Positions 46,964 to 56,657 are shown, counted from the first letter of the stretch. The stretch: DNA of 64,000 bases from CAVXXB01 sp963765585 (GCA_963765585.1 CAVXXB010000015.1:62001-126000), one strand, 5' to 3'. Notes: generated by a model from the letters alone, not told the origin. Program-made: numbers and translations.

Positions 46964-47710
46964 ATGACAACTTTTGAGAAAATTTTATCTGTAAAAGAAA
47001 AACACGAAGCCGGATATTGGGTGTTATTAGATCCCGACAAATTGGAGATTACTGACATTCCTGATTTTGTGCATCGGGCAGAACAGGCATCCGTGGATGG
47101 ATTTCTGGTGGGCGGCAGTCTTATATTAAGTTCGGATTTTAATGTATTTGTCGCGGAGTTAAAAAAACACAGCAAAAACATACCCGTCATCCTGTTTCCC
47201 GGCAGTGTGCATCAAATCACACCCGATGCAGATGCACTATTATTTCTATCCTTGATAAGTGGACGGGAAGCCCAGCACTTAATCGGTAGTCAGGTATTAG
47301 CGGCGCCTTTGGTTTACAGATCAGGAATCGAAGCTATTTCCACTGCATATATGCTCATTGATACAGGACGGCAAACCTCGGCGCATTTTATGAGTGGTAC
47401 TATGCCTCTTCCACGCAATAAGCCAGATATATTAATGGCACATGTGTTGGCTGCACAATATTTAGGATTCAAATTGATCTATCTTGAGGGTGGAAGCGGA
47501 TCTGATGTTAGTATTCCGGATGAACTTATCATGGCGGCAAATAAGGTTAGCGATATTCCATTGATAGTCGGAGGTGGAATCCGTACGCCTGATGAGGCGC
47601 GAGCAAAAGTAAAGGCCGGAGCTTCGTTTATCGTTACTGGAAATATTTTAGAGCATACAGATAACGGCAGCCTGATGAAGGAGATTGCTTCCGCGGTACA
47701 TAAAGAATAA
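46964..47710 (+). CDS. Geranylgeranylglyceryl-phosphate synthase (GGGPS/PcrB family)
   Basis: A 248-residue TIM-barrel prenyltransferase. GYWVLLDPDK near the N-terminus, DGFLVGGSLI, LFPGSVHQI, YLEGGSGSD and IVGGGIRTPDEA with the phosphate-binding GGGI and VTGNILE. It joins a polyprenyl diphosphate to sn-glycerol-1-phosphate. The sequence looks like the group II enzymes found in Bacteroidetes-related bacteria and some archaea rather than heptaprenyl PcrB, though chain length cannot be judged here. It sits next to surface polysaccharide genes. ATG at 46964. Confidence 0.93.
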   Translation: MTTFEKILSVKEKHEAGYWVLLDPDKLEITDIPDFVHRAEQASVDGFLVGGSLILSSDFNVFVAELKKHSKNIPVILFPGSVHQITPDADALLFLSLISGREAQHLIGSQVLAAPLVYRSGIEAISTAYMLIDTGRQTSAHFMSGTMPLPRNKPDILMAHVLAAQYLGFKLIYLEGGSGSDVSIPDELIMAANKVSDIPLIVGGGIRTPDEARAKVKAGASFIVTGNILEHTDNGSLMKEIASAVHKE

Positions 47711-47863
47711 TTAGAGATGAGAGATGAGAGATTAGGAGTTAGGAGTTAGGAGTTAGGAGTTAGGAGTTAGGAAATATAATGGTTTATCATATTATTGCCA
47801 ATCTATAATTTCTCATTCCTAATTTCTAATTGCTTTTACTCTGCGACTTGGCGTCTCTGCGTG
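47711..47863. repeat. TTAGGAG tandem repeat with inverse partner and one CGCAAAGA-class arm
   Basis: Directly after the GGGPS stop, the 7-base unit ttaggag is repeated about six times (47731-47771). Its inverse (ctcattcctaatttctaat) lies at 47812-47830, followed by a single right arm tactctgcgacttggcgtct + ctgcgtga (47836-47863). The left outer arm is missing. Confidence 0.7.
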
Positions 47864-47894
47864 ATTTTTTTTTAAATATCAGGTAAAAAAAATT

Positions 47895-48476
47895 ATGGAT
47901 TATAAAAAATTTATCGACGAGCAATTGCGTGAAAGTGCTCAGGTTAAAGAAAAGACGATCGCATCCTGTAGTAAGCATATTATTGAAGCTGTGGAATTGA
48001 TTGTAGCCAGTTTGCGTAATCGTGGAAAATTACTCCTATGTGGTAACGGTGGCAGTGCGGCCGATGCACAACATCTGGCCGCCGAAATGGTTATTCGTTT
48101 GTCACATGATGTGGTAAGACCGGGATTACCTGCAATCTCTCTGGCTACGGACTCTTCAATTCTGAGTGCCGGAGGCAATGATATTGGATTTGACAATATA
48201 TTTGCCCGCCAGATTGAAGCGCTCGCCCACCCCGAAGATGTGCTGCTTGCCATCAGTACCAGCGGAAATTCTCCAAATGTCATTAACGCATTGGAAATGG
48301 CTAAGGAAAAGAGCACCAAAAGTATCGGATTTTTAGGCGGTAACGGCGGTAAATGCGAAAAACTGGTCGACATTCCCATCATCGTTCCCTCTCAAAACAC
48401 ACAACGTATTCAGGAAACCCACATCACTATAGGACATATTATCATAGAACTGGCCGAACGGGAACTTTATGGATAG
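47895..48476 (+). CDS. gmhA: Phosphoheptose isomerase GmhA-like SIS protein
   Basis: A 193-residue SIS-domain isomerase that makes D-glycero-D-manno-heptose 7-phosphate from sedoheptulose 7-phosphate. LLCGNGGSAADAQHLAAE, the SIS motif AISTSGNSPNV, and the C-terminal TQRIQETHITIGHII with metal-binding residues match GmhA. This suggests heptose in surface glycans or LPS, though other heptose genes (hldE, gmhB) are not in the window. ATG at 47895. Confidence 0.94.
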   Translation: MDYKKFIDEQLRESAQVKEKTIASCSKHIIEAVELIVASLRNRGKLLLCGNGGSAADAQHLAAEMVIRLSHDVVRPGLPAISLATDSSILSAGGNDIGFDNIFARQIEALAHPEDVLLAISTSGNSPNVINALEMAKEKSTKSIGFLGGNGGKCEKLVDIPIIVPSQNTQRIQETHITIGHIIIELAERELYG

Positions 48477-48528
48477 AAGACAAACCACCCGATAGATAAC
48501 CCTCCAATAGTATCCGGATTAAATTTGT

Positions 48529-49203
48529 ATGGCTGCTCAAAATGCGCTTTTAGTATTTGTCAAAACCCCCAAACAAAATTTCGTCAAAACAAGATTGGCA
48601 ACTCATCTCAAACCCGATGAAATTTTAGCCATATATATTGCCTTTTTAAAAGACATAGACACAAGATTGAAGAATCTAAATGGAATCGATCTGTGGTATG
48701 TCATCTCGCCGGAGAATCTAGATTTAGAAATACTTGCCAAACACATTGATTTGAAAAATTATTTCATACAAGAAGGCAAAGACCTGGGCGAACGCATGTG
48801 CCATGCCCTTGATTATTCAGCAAATCTGAATTATAATAAATCAATTCTGATAGGTAGTGATATTCCTGATCTCGATGCCGGATTTATTTCAGATGCATTA
48901 GATTTGCTTGAAGATGCAGATTGTGTGCTTGGGCCAACAATCGATGGTGGCTATTATCTGATCGGTATGAAAAAGTGTTATCCTGAATTGTTTACAAATA
49001 TTGAGTGGAGTACAGAAAAAGTATTGGATCAGACTCTGAGGCAGGCAAAAACTTCAAATATTGAATTGAAAATGCTGCAGGCCCTGGATGATATAGATAC
49101 GTATGATGACTTGCAGAATTTATTTGCACGTTTAAATAAATCAAATGGCCAATCCAACGAATTTCCTCATAATACCTGGCAGGCGCTAAAAAATATTTTA
49201 TAA
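48529..49203 (+). CDS. DUF2064/TIGR04282-type glycosyltransferase-like protein
   Basis: A 224-residue nucleotidyl/glycosyltransferase-A-like protein. FVKTPKQNFVKTRLA at the N-terminus, GKDLGERMCHAL, IGSDIPDL with the DxD-like acidic site, and GPTIDGGYYLIGM are hallmarks of this family, which resembles MobA-like folds. Often linked to sugar or selenium-modification clusters; the true substrate is unknown. It follows gmhA by 52 bases and begins the polysaccharide run. Confidence 0.88.
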   Translation: MAAQNALLVFVKTPKQNFVKTRLATHLKPDEILAIYIAFLKDIDTRLKNLNGIDLWYVISPENLDLEILAKHIDLKNYFIQEGKDLGERMCHALDYSANLNYNKSILIGSDIPDLDAGFISDALDLLEDADCVLGPTIDGGYYLIGMKKCYPELFTNIEWSTEKVLDQTLRQAKTSNIELKMLQALDDIDTYDDLQNLFARLNKSNGQSNEFPHNTWQALKNIL

Positions 49204-49280
49204 AATATAAAAAGGAGTAAACAATTTTTCAGAATCAGATCCATATCAGAATATTTCATTTTTAAAACGGTAATAGTTTG

Positions 49281-50726
49281 ATGTCAACCGGACAACGTAT
49301 ATTAAAGAACAGTGTCTTTCTAACCACCAGCCAGGTGATCGCAAAGGTGATTAATTTTGGCTTGATCCTGGTGTTAACCCGTTATCTCACAAAAGATAGT
49401 TTTGGATTATATAGTTTCTCCTTTGCCTATGTCAGTGTGTTTTTCTTTATCACCCACATGGGAATCATAAATCTGCTGGTCAGAGATATTGCAAAGAATA
49501 AAGAGAGCGCGAATGAATATATCGCCCATACATTACCGGTTGTCCTTATACTATCATTTGGATTTTTAATCCTGGTAAATTTAGTTCCTCTTATTTTACA
49601 ATGGAATTCTAATGAAAGATTAATTACTCTGGCCTTTAGCTTTTATTTCCTTTTTGATTCACTTGGACGCTATTTCCTGGCAGTAATGCGGGCGTTTGAG
49701 CGAATGGGTTTTGAAGCACTTCTTTTTGTTAGTGAACGTGTATTGTTAATGATTACAGCGCTTCTGTCCTGGTACTATGATCTTCCAATGCATATACTTG
49801 TTTTTATCTTTGTGGGCATCATGGGTATAAAGGCATTTATATCCTTGATTATCGTTACTAAAAACTTTGCGCAAAGTGTCATTATGCTGGTCCGCCTCAC
49901 GTGTAAACCTATTCTTAAAGAGGCTTATCCATTTGCCTTGATAACCTTGTTTGCTACAGTAAGTGCGCGAATTGACATTGTAATTCTCAAAGCATTCCAT
50001 TCAACGGATGCTGTCGCTACATATAGTACAGCACGGAAAATTATTGAAGCGCTGTCTTTCATCCCGGAGAATATTTATAATGCGGTTTTTCCGTCTCTGT
50101 CCCTTTTCTATTTGGCACAAAAGGAAAAATTTAATCATACATTTAAACTCAGTTTCTTAGCTATAACCATACTTGCGATCCCGTTGAGTGCAGGTTTGTT
50201 AATATTTGCCCCCAGAATTATTGCTTTGTTATTCAAACCTGAATACTACGATGCATTTATCCCTCTGCGCTGGTTGTCTCTGGCATTACTGGTGTTTTTT
50301 ATGCGTCAGGCTTTGTCTGTCACGTTAAACACAACAGGAAATCAACATATTTTTGCTATCATTCTGGGAATCACCATGCTGGTGAACATCACAATGAATT
50401 TTCTACTAATTCCTAAATATGATATTTTGGGGGCGAGTCTGGCTGCTCTCATTTCAGAAATTTTTCTAATATTATGTATCTTGCCATTTGTACAAAAACA
50501 AATAGATTTTAAATGGAGCAAGCTAGTACTCCCCAAATTAGCGATAGCAGCGATCTTGATGTATTTTATATATTATTTAGTCCGGGATGAGAATTTTATT
50601 GTAATCTTGATAATCACAATAATTGCTTATCCGGCTTTATTGGCAATATTAAAATTATTCTCACTTTCTGAAATTAAACAGTACGTAGGAATTCTTTTTA
50701 AAAATGACATCAATAATTCAAAATAA
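49281..50726 (+). CDS. Wzx-like polysaccharide flippase (MOP superfamily)
   Basis: A 481-residue protein with about 12-14 membrane helices and no soluble domain; FLTTSQVIAKVINFGLILVL and RYLTKDSFGLYSFSFAYVSV at the N-terminus are typical of Polysacc_synt flippases. It would move lipid-linked oligosaccharides across the inner membrane. The ATG at 49281 is preferred to a TTG three bases earlier. It is followed by glycosyltransferases, which supports a Wzx role. No Wzy polymerase is evident in the window. Confidence 0.9.
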   Translation: MSTGQRILKNSVFLTTSQVIAKVINFGLILVLTRYLTKDSFGLYSFSFAYVSVFFFITHMGIINLLVRDIAKNKESANEYIAHTLPVVLILSFGFLILVNLVPLILQWNSNERLITLAFSFYFLFDSLGRYFLAVMRAFERMGFEALLFVSERVLLMITALLSWYYDLPMHILVFIFVGIMGIKAFISLIIVTKNFAQSVIMLVRLTCKPILKEAYPFALITLFATVSARIDIVILKAFHSTDAVATYSTARKIIEALSFIPENIYNAVFPSLSLFYLAQKEKFNHTFKLSFLAITILAIPLSAGLLIFAPRIIALLFKPEYYDAFIPLRWLSLALLVFFMRQALSVTLNTTGNQHIFAIILGITMLVNITMNFLLIPKYDILGASLAALISEIFLILCILPFVQKQIDFKWSKLVLPKLAIAAILMYFIYYLVRDENFIVILIITIIAYPALLAILKLFSLSEIKQYVGILFKNDINNSK

Positions 50727-50748
50727 TTAATCTTAGAGCTTCTGAATA

Positions 50749-51828
50749 ATGAAAAAAGTATTATTAGTCTCACCGTTTCCCTATTCAAAAACCAGTCGTG
50801 GAATGGATGTGCTAACCGAATGTTTTGAACAGGCAAATTGGCAGACCCATCACCTCACTTTTCCTAATGTGTTTTACACTGTAAAAAAAGCAACCCACTT
50901 TAACACAACGGTAAAAGAATTAATCGCCAAAAAATCATACTTCCCATACATAGATAGTATCATGAAATGGTTTCCCAGATGGCTCTTTCGTCTAATGCAG
51001 ACATATCAGGCCAGCAAGGCCCGATTTATGCATTTTGGGCAATATGATTATATAGTCCTTGAAAGTGGTAAACCATTATTTTTATTAAACTTGATACCAA
51101 TTGATACACCCATCATTTATCGCCAGTCGGACTCAGTCAGATATGTTCTGGGTAGCAATAAATACTACATTGGCCTGGAAGATATGGTTCTTAATAGAGC
51201 CGAAAAAATAATTGTTGTAAAGGAACGCTTTAAAAATATTCTGGAGAAAGATATTCTGGAGAAAGTCTATGTAATTAGAAATGGATACACCATTCCCAAA
51301 GATCTGAAATTAGTAAATCCCTATAAACAAAATTCCATTAATGCCATTTATGTTGGTTTGACTAAACTTGATGTGCATACCCTGAAGAAAATAGGAATGG
51401 AACTCACAAATCTGAATATACATATTTTTGGCGATTGTCTGACCCGATTAGACTTGTGGAAATTAAGAAATATAAAAAATATATTCTATTATGGATTTCA
51501 GCCAAAAGAACAATATTTGGCTTACATAAAATATGCCAATATAGCCATTTTCCCATTTAAAGACTGGGATGGAATGAAATGGGTAGGATTTACAACAAAA
51601 TATTTAAATTTCATGTTCTATAAACTGCCAATTGTTTCTTACTTAACAGGTGAAAAGAGTGAATTTGAGGGTATGGGTGTCCGTTTTGTTGCAAATGAAA
51701 ATGAGTTTGTAAATTCAGTTTCCAAAATCATTAAATCTCCTAAAAAAATAGATACTGGTATTGATTTTAATTTCTTTTCCCACGCTCAAAGAAAAATTGA
51801 ATACAAAAAGTTTATAGACACGTTATAG
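50749..51828 (+). CDS. Glycosyltransferase, family 1-like (GT-B)
   Basis: A 359-residue protein. N-terminal KVLLVSPFPYSKTSRGMDVL and a C-terminal half with NAIYVGLTKL, IFGDCLTRL, NIFYYGFQPKEQYLAYI and ANIAIFPFKDWDGMKWVG look like a GT-B fold of the 'glycosyltransferase WbpL/TuaH-like' kind, lacking the strict E-x7-E motif of GT4. Sugar and acceptor unknown. ATG at 50749, 22 bases after the flippase. Confidence 0.8.
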   Translation: MKKVLLVSPFPYSKTSRGMDVLTECFEQANWQTHHLTFPNVFYTVKKATHFNTTVKELIAKKSYFPYIDSIMKWFPRWLFRLMQTYQASKARFMHFGQYDYIVLESGKPLFLLNLIPIDTPIIYRQSDSVRYVLGSNKYYIGLEDMVLNRAEKIIVVKERFKNILEKDILEKVYVIRNGYTIPKDLKLVNPYKQNSINAIYVGLTKLDVHTLKKIGMELTNLNIHIFGDCLTRLDLWKLRNIKNIFYYGFQPKEQYLAYIKYANIAIFPFKDWDGMKWVGFTTKYLNFMFYKLPIVSYLTGEKSEFEGMGVRFVANENEFVNSVSKIIKSPKKIDTGIDFNFFSHAQRKIEYKKFIDTL

Positions 51829-51948
51829 ATAGACTGGGAAGAACACTCCACGACTTCTAATGTGATTGTAGTCTATTTTTATCAACTTAATTATGGAAAG
51901 TGTTGTGGGATTAATTTTGTTGTGTCAAATATATTTCAAAGGAGCTCA

Positions 51949-52686
51949 ATGATAAGTACGGATAAATACCATACTCTTTTTGATGAACTTGATCAATTTA
52001 AAGTAACTCAATTTGAGAGTTACATTTCTGCCTCGCAATACCTTAAAGCTTACGAACTGGTTCTTCAATATTCACCACCTTCCGCATCGATATTAGATTG
52101 GGGAACAGGAACCGGGCACTTCTCATTATTTCTCTTAGAAGAAAATTTTAAAGTCAATGGATTTACCATTGATGAAGATTTTACCCTTGCTAAGCATTTA
52201 TCAAAATCATATCCCCATCAATACAATTTTATATCAGATCCAAAATCAGTTAAATCATTACCATTTGAGGCAAATTCATTTGATGTTGTGACATCAATAG
52301 GCGTGCTTGAACATGTGCGTGAAACCGGTGGGACGGAGTTAGACTCCTTATCTGAAATATGGCGAATACTAAAACCTGAAGGCATCTTTATCTGTTATCA
52401 TTTTCCCAACAAATATTCATGGATTGAGGCCATTGCAAAACATTTAAATAATAAATATAACCATCGCTATAAGTTTTCTCGAAAAGAAATACTGGCGATT
52501 TTCTCCAAAGCAAATTTTAAAATAATAGAAACTAAAAGATATGGCCTTCTTCCGCGTCTGATTTTTAGAAGTTTTCCAGATAATTTACTTTTTACTAAAT
52601 ATTACAATTATATAGATCGTTTATTTTCAATATTATTGAATATATTTTGCCAAAATCACTATATAGTTTCAAAGAAATGTGATTAG
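51949..52686 (+). CDS. SAM-dependent class I methyltransferase
   Basis: A 245-residue methyltransferase. SAM motif I reads ILDWGTGTGHFSLFL, motif II/III region FEANSFDVVTSIGVLEHV, followed by EIWRILKPEGIFICYHFPN, as in Methyltransf_11. The ATG at 51949 is chosen because GGAG is 4 bases upstream; a longer frame from 51862 would add 29 residues with no conservation. It probably methylates a sugar of the surface polymer. Confidence 0.88.
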   Translation: MISTDKYHTLFDELDQFKVTQFESYISASQYLKAYELVLQYSPPSASILDWGTGTGHFSLFLLEENFKVNGFTIDEDFTLAKHLSKSYPHQYNFISDPKSVKSLPFEANSFDVVTSIGVLEHVRETGGTELDSLSEIWRILKPEGIFICYHFPNKYSWIEAIAKHLNNKYNHRYKFSRKEILAIFSKANFKIIETKRYGLLPRLIFRSFPDNLLFTKYYNYIDRLFSILLNIFCQNHYIVSKKCD

Positions 52687-52838
52687 GAATTTAACAAAAA
52701 TTTTAAGGATCTCTGGTATTTTAACTAAAGAAAATACGCAAACAGAATTTGTCAATTCTCTTTAACTAACCCGGACTAATACAATTGGATTAGACTTTCA
52801 AATTCTGTAAAATATATACAAATATTAAGGAACTGTTA

Positions 52839-53522
52839 ATGATTGACCGCGAGTGGAAAAAGGAGTATAAGGGTAATATAATTATTCTTTGGGGCAGAAA
52901 ATTAATAACAAGTCTATTTTACTTTCGTGGGTATCGTAAACTTTACCCTGATCGACCCTGGTATATGCCCAATGCACACCGTTTCCTTGAAAAAAAGCTA
53001 CCCTATATTCAGCGCGTTTTTGAATATAGTTGTGGTGACAGCAGTATATGGTTCGCGAAACACGTAAAAGAGTATATTGCTGTAGAACATGACCAGACCT
53101 GGCATTCTCGCGTGACGGATATGTTATCAAAAGACAATCTTAATTCAGCTAAAATTTATTATGCACCTGCGGATGAAAAAGATATTGAGTTTAATTGGGC
53201 AGAGAAATGGCCACATTATACTGTTCTAAAACGTCCTCCTGCCAGACCGGAATATAAGAACTATATATCCACAATTGATCAATATCCTGATTCTTACTTT
53301 GATTGTATTATAATAGATGGTCGGGAACGCCTTGGCTGTCTGGTACATGCTATGCCAAAATTAGCACAGGATGGTATGATAATCTTTGATGACTCAGCCA
53401 GATATTATTATCAGGAAGCCTTTTCATTATTAAGTGACTGGTACAGCATTAGTTTTAGGTTTGGATTAGGGCAAACTACATTTTTTGAGAGAGATAAAAA
53501 TCTATTAAAATTTTCAGTTTAA
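52839..53522 (+). CDS. Putative Rossmann-fold methyltransferase-like protein
   Basis: A 227-residue protein that I do not firmly recognise. RVFEYSCGDSSIWFAKHVKEY followed by IAVEHDQTW resembles SAM motif I and the acidic ribose-binding end of strand 2; DCIIIDGRERL and KLAQDGMIIFDDS match motifs of Methyltransf_24-like proteins. It lies inside the polysaccharide cluster, so it may methylate a glycan intermediate. The N-terminus (about 45 residues) is basic and aromatic. ATG at 52839; the ribosome site is aagga 8 bases upstream. Confidence 0.65.
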   Translation: MIDREWKKEYKGNIIILWGRKLITSLFYFRGYRKLYPDRPWYMPNAHRFLEKKLPYIQRVFEYSCGDSSIWFAKHVKEYIAVEHDQTWHSRVTDMLSKDNLNSAKIYYAPADEKDIEFNWAEKWPHYTVLKRPPARPEYKNYISTIDQYPDSYFDCIIIDGRERLGCLVHAMPKLAQDGMIIFDDSARYYYQEAFSLLSDWYSISFRFGLGQTTFFERDKNLLKFSV

Positions 53523-53547
53523 TTCAAAATACACTAAGCAGATTATT

Positions 53548-54666
53548 ATGAAAATTGCAGTTGTTCACGATTGGCTGACCGGTATGCGTGGCGGGGAGAA
53601 AGTCCTCTCTGCAATCCTTGAGATTTATCCGGAATCTGATCTTTTTACTTTGCTCCATAATCGGGGATCTGTATCCGAATTCATTGAAAACCGTAACATT
53701 TTCACTTCGTTTATTGATCGGTTACCTTTCAAAGAAAAACGGTACAGAAACTATCTGCCTCTTTTTCCAACTGCCATAGAATTATTTGATTTTAAGCAAT
53801 ATGAACTTATCATTTCTACATCCCATTGTGTCGCCAAAGGTATCCGGACACCTCCTAACGCTTTACATGTCTCATACATTCATTCCCCGATGCGCTATGT
53901 CTGGGATATGTATGAAGACTATTTCGGCAGCGATAAACTAGGATTTTTCAGTCGCAAATTGATACCCCTGTTTGCCAATTATCTGCGTATCTGGGATGTA
54001 ACCAGTTCCAACCGGGTAGATTCATTTATCGCCAATTCCGGACACGTGGCGAAACGCATCAAAAAATATTATAATCGTGATGCAGTAATTATTCATCCCC
54101 CGGTCGATACGGATATATTTAATCTGAGTAAAACTACCGATGACTATTTTCTGGTTATTTCTGCCCTGGTGCCTTATAAGCGCATTGATTTGGCAGTGGA
54201 CGCATTCAATAATACAGATGCCAGGCTAATAATAATTGGTGAGGGACCCGAACTAAAAAAACTGCAGAAAATGGCCGGGGCAAATATCGAATTTTTAAAC
54301 TGGTTACCCCACGATCAGTTATTTAATTATTATTCTAATTGCAAAGCACTCATTTTTCCCGGTGAAGAAGATTTTGGTATTGTACCGGTTGAAGCACAAT
54401 CCTGTGGAAAACCGGTGGTCGCATTTGCCCGCGGTGGTGCACTGGAAACGGTGATTGGATATTCTGACAAAAATATCAATAAGGCGTCAGGTGTTTTTTT
54501 TAATGATCAGACAGTTGAATCGTTGCAGGAAGCAATTGATAAATGCAATAATACATCGTGGGATATAGAATATATTCACACCCATGCACAAAAATTTTCA
54601 AAGACTAATTTTAAACTTAAATTTAAAAAATTTGTAGATGAGCAAATTTCAGGTTTTTTCACCTGA
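53548..54666 (+). CDS. GT4-family glycosyltransferase (mannosyltransferase-like)
   Basis: A 372-residue GT-B enzyme. HDWLTGMRGGEKVLSAI at the N-terminus and VSYIHSPMRYVWDMYEDYFG in the acceptor half are characteristic of WbaZ-like mannosyltransferases; the donor half has ALVPYKRIDLAVDAF, IIGEGPELKKLQ and FPGEEDFGIVPVEAQSCGKP with the E-x7-E pattern. It would use a nucleotide sugar, likely GDP-mannose, but this is inference. ATG at 53548. Confidence 0.92.
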   Translation: MKIAVVHDWLTGMRGGEKVLSAILEIYPESDLFTLLHNRGSVSEFIENRNIFTSFIDRLPFKEKRYRNYLPLFPTAIELFDFKQYELIISTSHCVAKGIRTPPNALHVSYIHSPMRYVWDMYEDYFGSDKLGFFSRKLIPLFANYLRIWDVTSSNRVDSFIANSGHVAKRIKKYYNRDAVIIHPPVDTDIFNLSKTTDDYFLVISALVPYKRIDLAVDAFNNTDARLIIIGEGPELKKLQKMAGANIEFLNWLPHDQLFNYYSNCKALIFPGEEDFGIVPVEAQSCGKPVVAFARGGALETVIGYSDKNINKASGVFFNDQTVESLQEAIDKCNNTSWDIEYIHTHAQKFSKTNFKLKFKKFVDEQISGFFT

Positions 54667-54683
54667 TTAAATCAATTTTGAAT

Positions 54684-54843
54684 CACGCAGAGACGCGGAG
54701 GCGCAGAATAGTCAGTTAGAAGTTAGAAATGAAATATTTGCAATGGCAAGAAGCAATTACAAATTACTAAGTACAATTTTCAAATCTCTAATCCCTAATC
54801 TCTAATTAAATAAATCTCTGCGTCTCAGCGGCTCTGCGAGAGA
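54684..54843. repeat. Nested palindrome, CGCAAAGA outside and TTAGAAG inside
   Basis: Outer arms cacgcagagacgcggaggcg (54684-54703) and the inverse tctgcgtctcagcggctctg (54817-54836) extending to 54843; inner arms gttagaagttagaaatg (54714-54730) and ctctaatccctaatctctaa (54786-54805). It has the same two-layer design as 13112-13265. Upstream of the sugar transferase gene. Confidence 0.75.
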
Positions 54844-54867
54844 ATAAATCAATATTTATAGAACAAT

Positions 54868-56271
54868 ATGCCGAAAAACGTATACAAAAAAAATCTGCTG
54901 GTTCCCGGTTTAAAAATTCTTTTCGATATTATCGCCATTGAAGCAGCCGTGGTTTTTTCATTCTGGCTAAGATTTTATACTTCAGCTTTAAATTTTGTCT
55001 CACTTAACACCCATCTGCCCGATTTCCTGAGTTATTTCTATTTCTCATTTGTCATAATTTTGACTTACTTGTTTATGTTTGGTTATTTTCAATCCTATAA
55101 AACAAGAATATTTTCCACTTTTTCTCAGGATATTCCCGTGATAATTAAAACCTGTTTTCTGGGGATTCTGTTTGTCATGAGTACGGCCTTTATGTTTCGC
55201 GGTTTTTCTTATTCCCGGTCTGTTTTTTTACTGGTTTTCTTTACCACCACTATATTTTTACTGATAGAGCGATCAATTTTTCACCGCATAAAAAGGTATT
55301 TTTTCCGCAAAGGGTTTGACATTTTAAACATTTGCATCGTTGGCAGCAGGAATTTGATATCATCTGTATCGGATCAGATAAAATCGACGCGTAGAATACA
55401 ATTCAATATAAAAGGCTATGTAACTGATAGTAAAATTGAAAATTTCGACATGCCATTTTTGGGATCAGTTTCTGATCTTCATGCTATTATCTCAGAATCT
55501 GATGGACTAATTCTTGCTTTTAACCAGGAGGAGCGCCACACCATTCTTGATGTACTAAAAAAAACCGAAGGTAAAAATATCGATATATTTTTCATTCCTG
55601 ATCTTGTGGGTCTCATTACTTCCGGCTTTAATACAATTGAGGGCGAAGATTTTATACTTCTACATCTCAAAACATTTACTCTTTCCGGCTGGCAGGGATT
55701 TCTCAAACGGGTATTCGATACGGCACTGAGCATTGCCGGACTGATTTTACTCTTTCCAATCTTATTAGCAGTATCTGCAATTATTAAGTTAACTTCGCAG
55801 GGTCCTGTTTTCTATAAACAGGAAAGAATTGGTATGGACGGGAGAATATTTAAAATAATCAAATTCCGGTCTATGGTCAGTGATGCCGAAGTAAAAACCG
55901 GACCGGTCTGGGCAGAAAAAGATGATCCCAGGGTGACCAAATTTGGTGGTTTTTTGCGTCGCACCAGTATCGATGAGCTTCCGCAATTGTTTAATGTCAT
56001 AAAGGGGGATATGAGCCTGGTTGGACCGCGTCCGGAACGTCCAAATTTCGTACGTGAATTTGAATCATTCATTCCAAAGTACCAGGAAAGACACCGGTTT
56101 CGCAGTGGTATTACAGGGTGGGCCCAGGCGAATGGTTTACGTGGTCAATCCTCAATTGAAGAGCGGACCAAATATGATGTATATTACATTGAGAACTGGT
56201 CACTGGGTTTTGATCTAAAAATCCTCATCCTCACGATGATTGCCATTTTTAAAGGCGAGAATGCTTATTAG
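54868..56271 (+). CDS. Polyprenyl glycosylphosphotransferase (WcaJ/WbaP family)
   Basis: A 467-residue polyisoprenyl-phosphate hexose-1-phosphate transferase that starts repeat-unit synthesis on undecaprenyl phosphate. Four N-terminal membrane helices, a soluble CoA-binding-like middle domain (LNICIVGSRNLI), a fifth helix (ALSIAGLILLFPILLAVSAI), and the catalytic domain: PVFYKQERIGMDGRIFKIIKFRSM, KFGGFLRRTSIDELPQL, SLVGPRPERP, RSGITGWAQANGLRG. All canonical PGT sites are present. It ends the polysaccharide cluster. Confidence 0.96.
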   Translation: MPKNVYKKNLLVPGLKILFDIIAIEAAVVFSFWLRFYTSALNFVSLNTHLPDFLSYFYFSFVIILTYLFMFGYFQSYKTRIFSTFSQDIPVIIKTCFLGILFVMSTAFMFRGFSYSRSVFLLVFFTTTIFLLIERSIFHRIKRYFFRKGFDILNICIVGSRNLISSVSDQIKSTRRIQFNIKGYVTDSKIENFDMPFLGSVSDLHAIISESDGLILAFNQEERHTILDVLKKTEGKNIDIFFIPDLVGLITSGFNTIEGEDFILLHLKTFTLSGWQGFLKRVFDTALSIAGLILLFPILLAVSAIIKLTSQGPVFYKQERIGMDGRIFKIIKFRSMVSDAEVKTGPVWAEKDDPRVTKFGGFLRRTSIDELPQLFNVIKGDMSLVGPRPERPNFVREFESFIPKYQERHRFRSGITGWAQANGLRGQSSIEERTKYDVYYIENWSLGFDLKILILTMIAIFKGENAY

Positions 56272-56286
56272 GATTATTCTATTTTT

Positions 56287-56460
56287 TCTCTCGCAGAGCC
56301 GCAGATAAGTGATTAGAAGTTAGAAGTTTTTTTCATTTGTATTTCTCTTTTTTTCAGCTTAGCCGCTTTTCCTCATCTCATTGTGATACCTGCTCATTGC
56401 CAATAGCCAATCACTGATAGCCAATGGCTAATGCTCTGCGTCTTTGCGTCTCTGCGAGAA
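56287..56460. repeat. Palindrome with three unit classes
   Basis: Outer arms tctctcgcagagccgcag (56287-56304) and gctctgcgtctttgcgtctc + tgcgagaa (56433-56460). Inside are gattagaagttagaag and, on the right, GCCGATA-type units (caatagccaatcactgatag). It lies between the sugar transferase and the rRNA operon. Confidence 0.7.
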
Positions 56461-56514
56461 TAAATATTTTAAATTTTCGGAAATTACTTCGGTTGGTTTT
56501 TGGGCAAAAAAAAA

Positions 56515-56629
56515 CTGGTGACGACTTACTCTCCCGTCCCACTCATAGGAACAGTACCATCAGCGCTGGTGGGCTTAACTACTCTGTTCGGAATGGGAAG
56601 AGGTGTAGCCCCACCGCCATAGTCACCAG
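56515..56629 (-). rRNA. rrf: 5S ribosomal RNA, copy 1
   Basis: 115 bases with terminal stem ctggtgac/gtcaccag and internal cacctcttcccattccgaac, the universal 5S core. A run of nine T follows the 3' end on the minus strand (56506-56514), which would serve as a terminator tract with the 5S stem. Identical to copy 2. Confidence 0.97.
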
Positions 56630-56657
56630 AAACTTATGTTTTTAATCTATAATGAGA

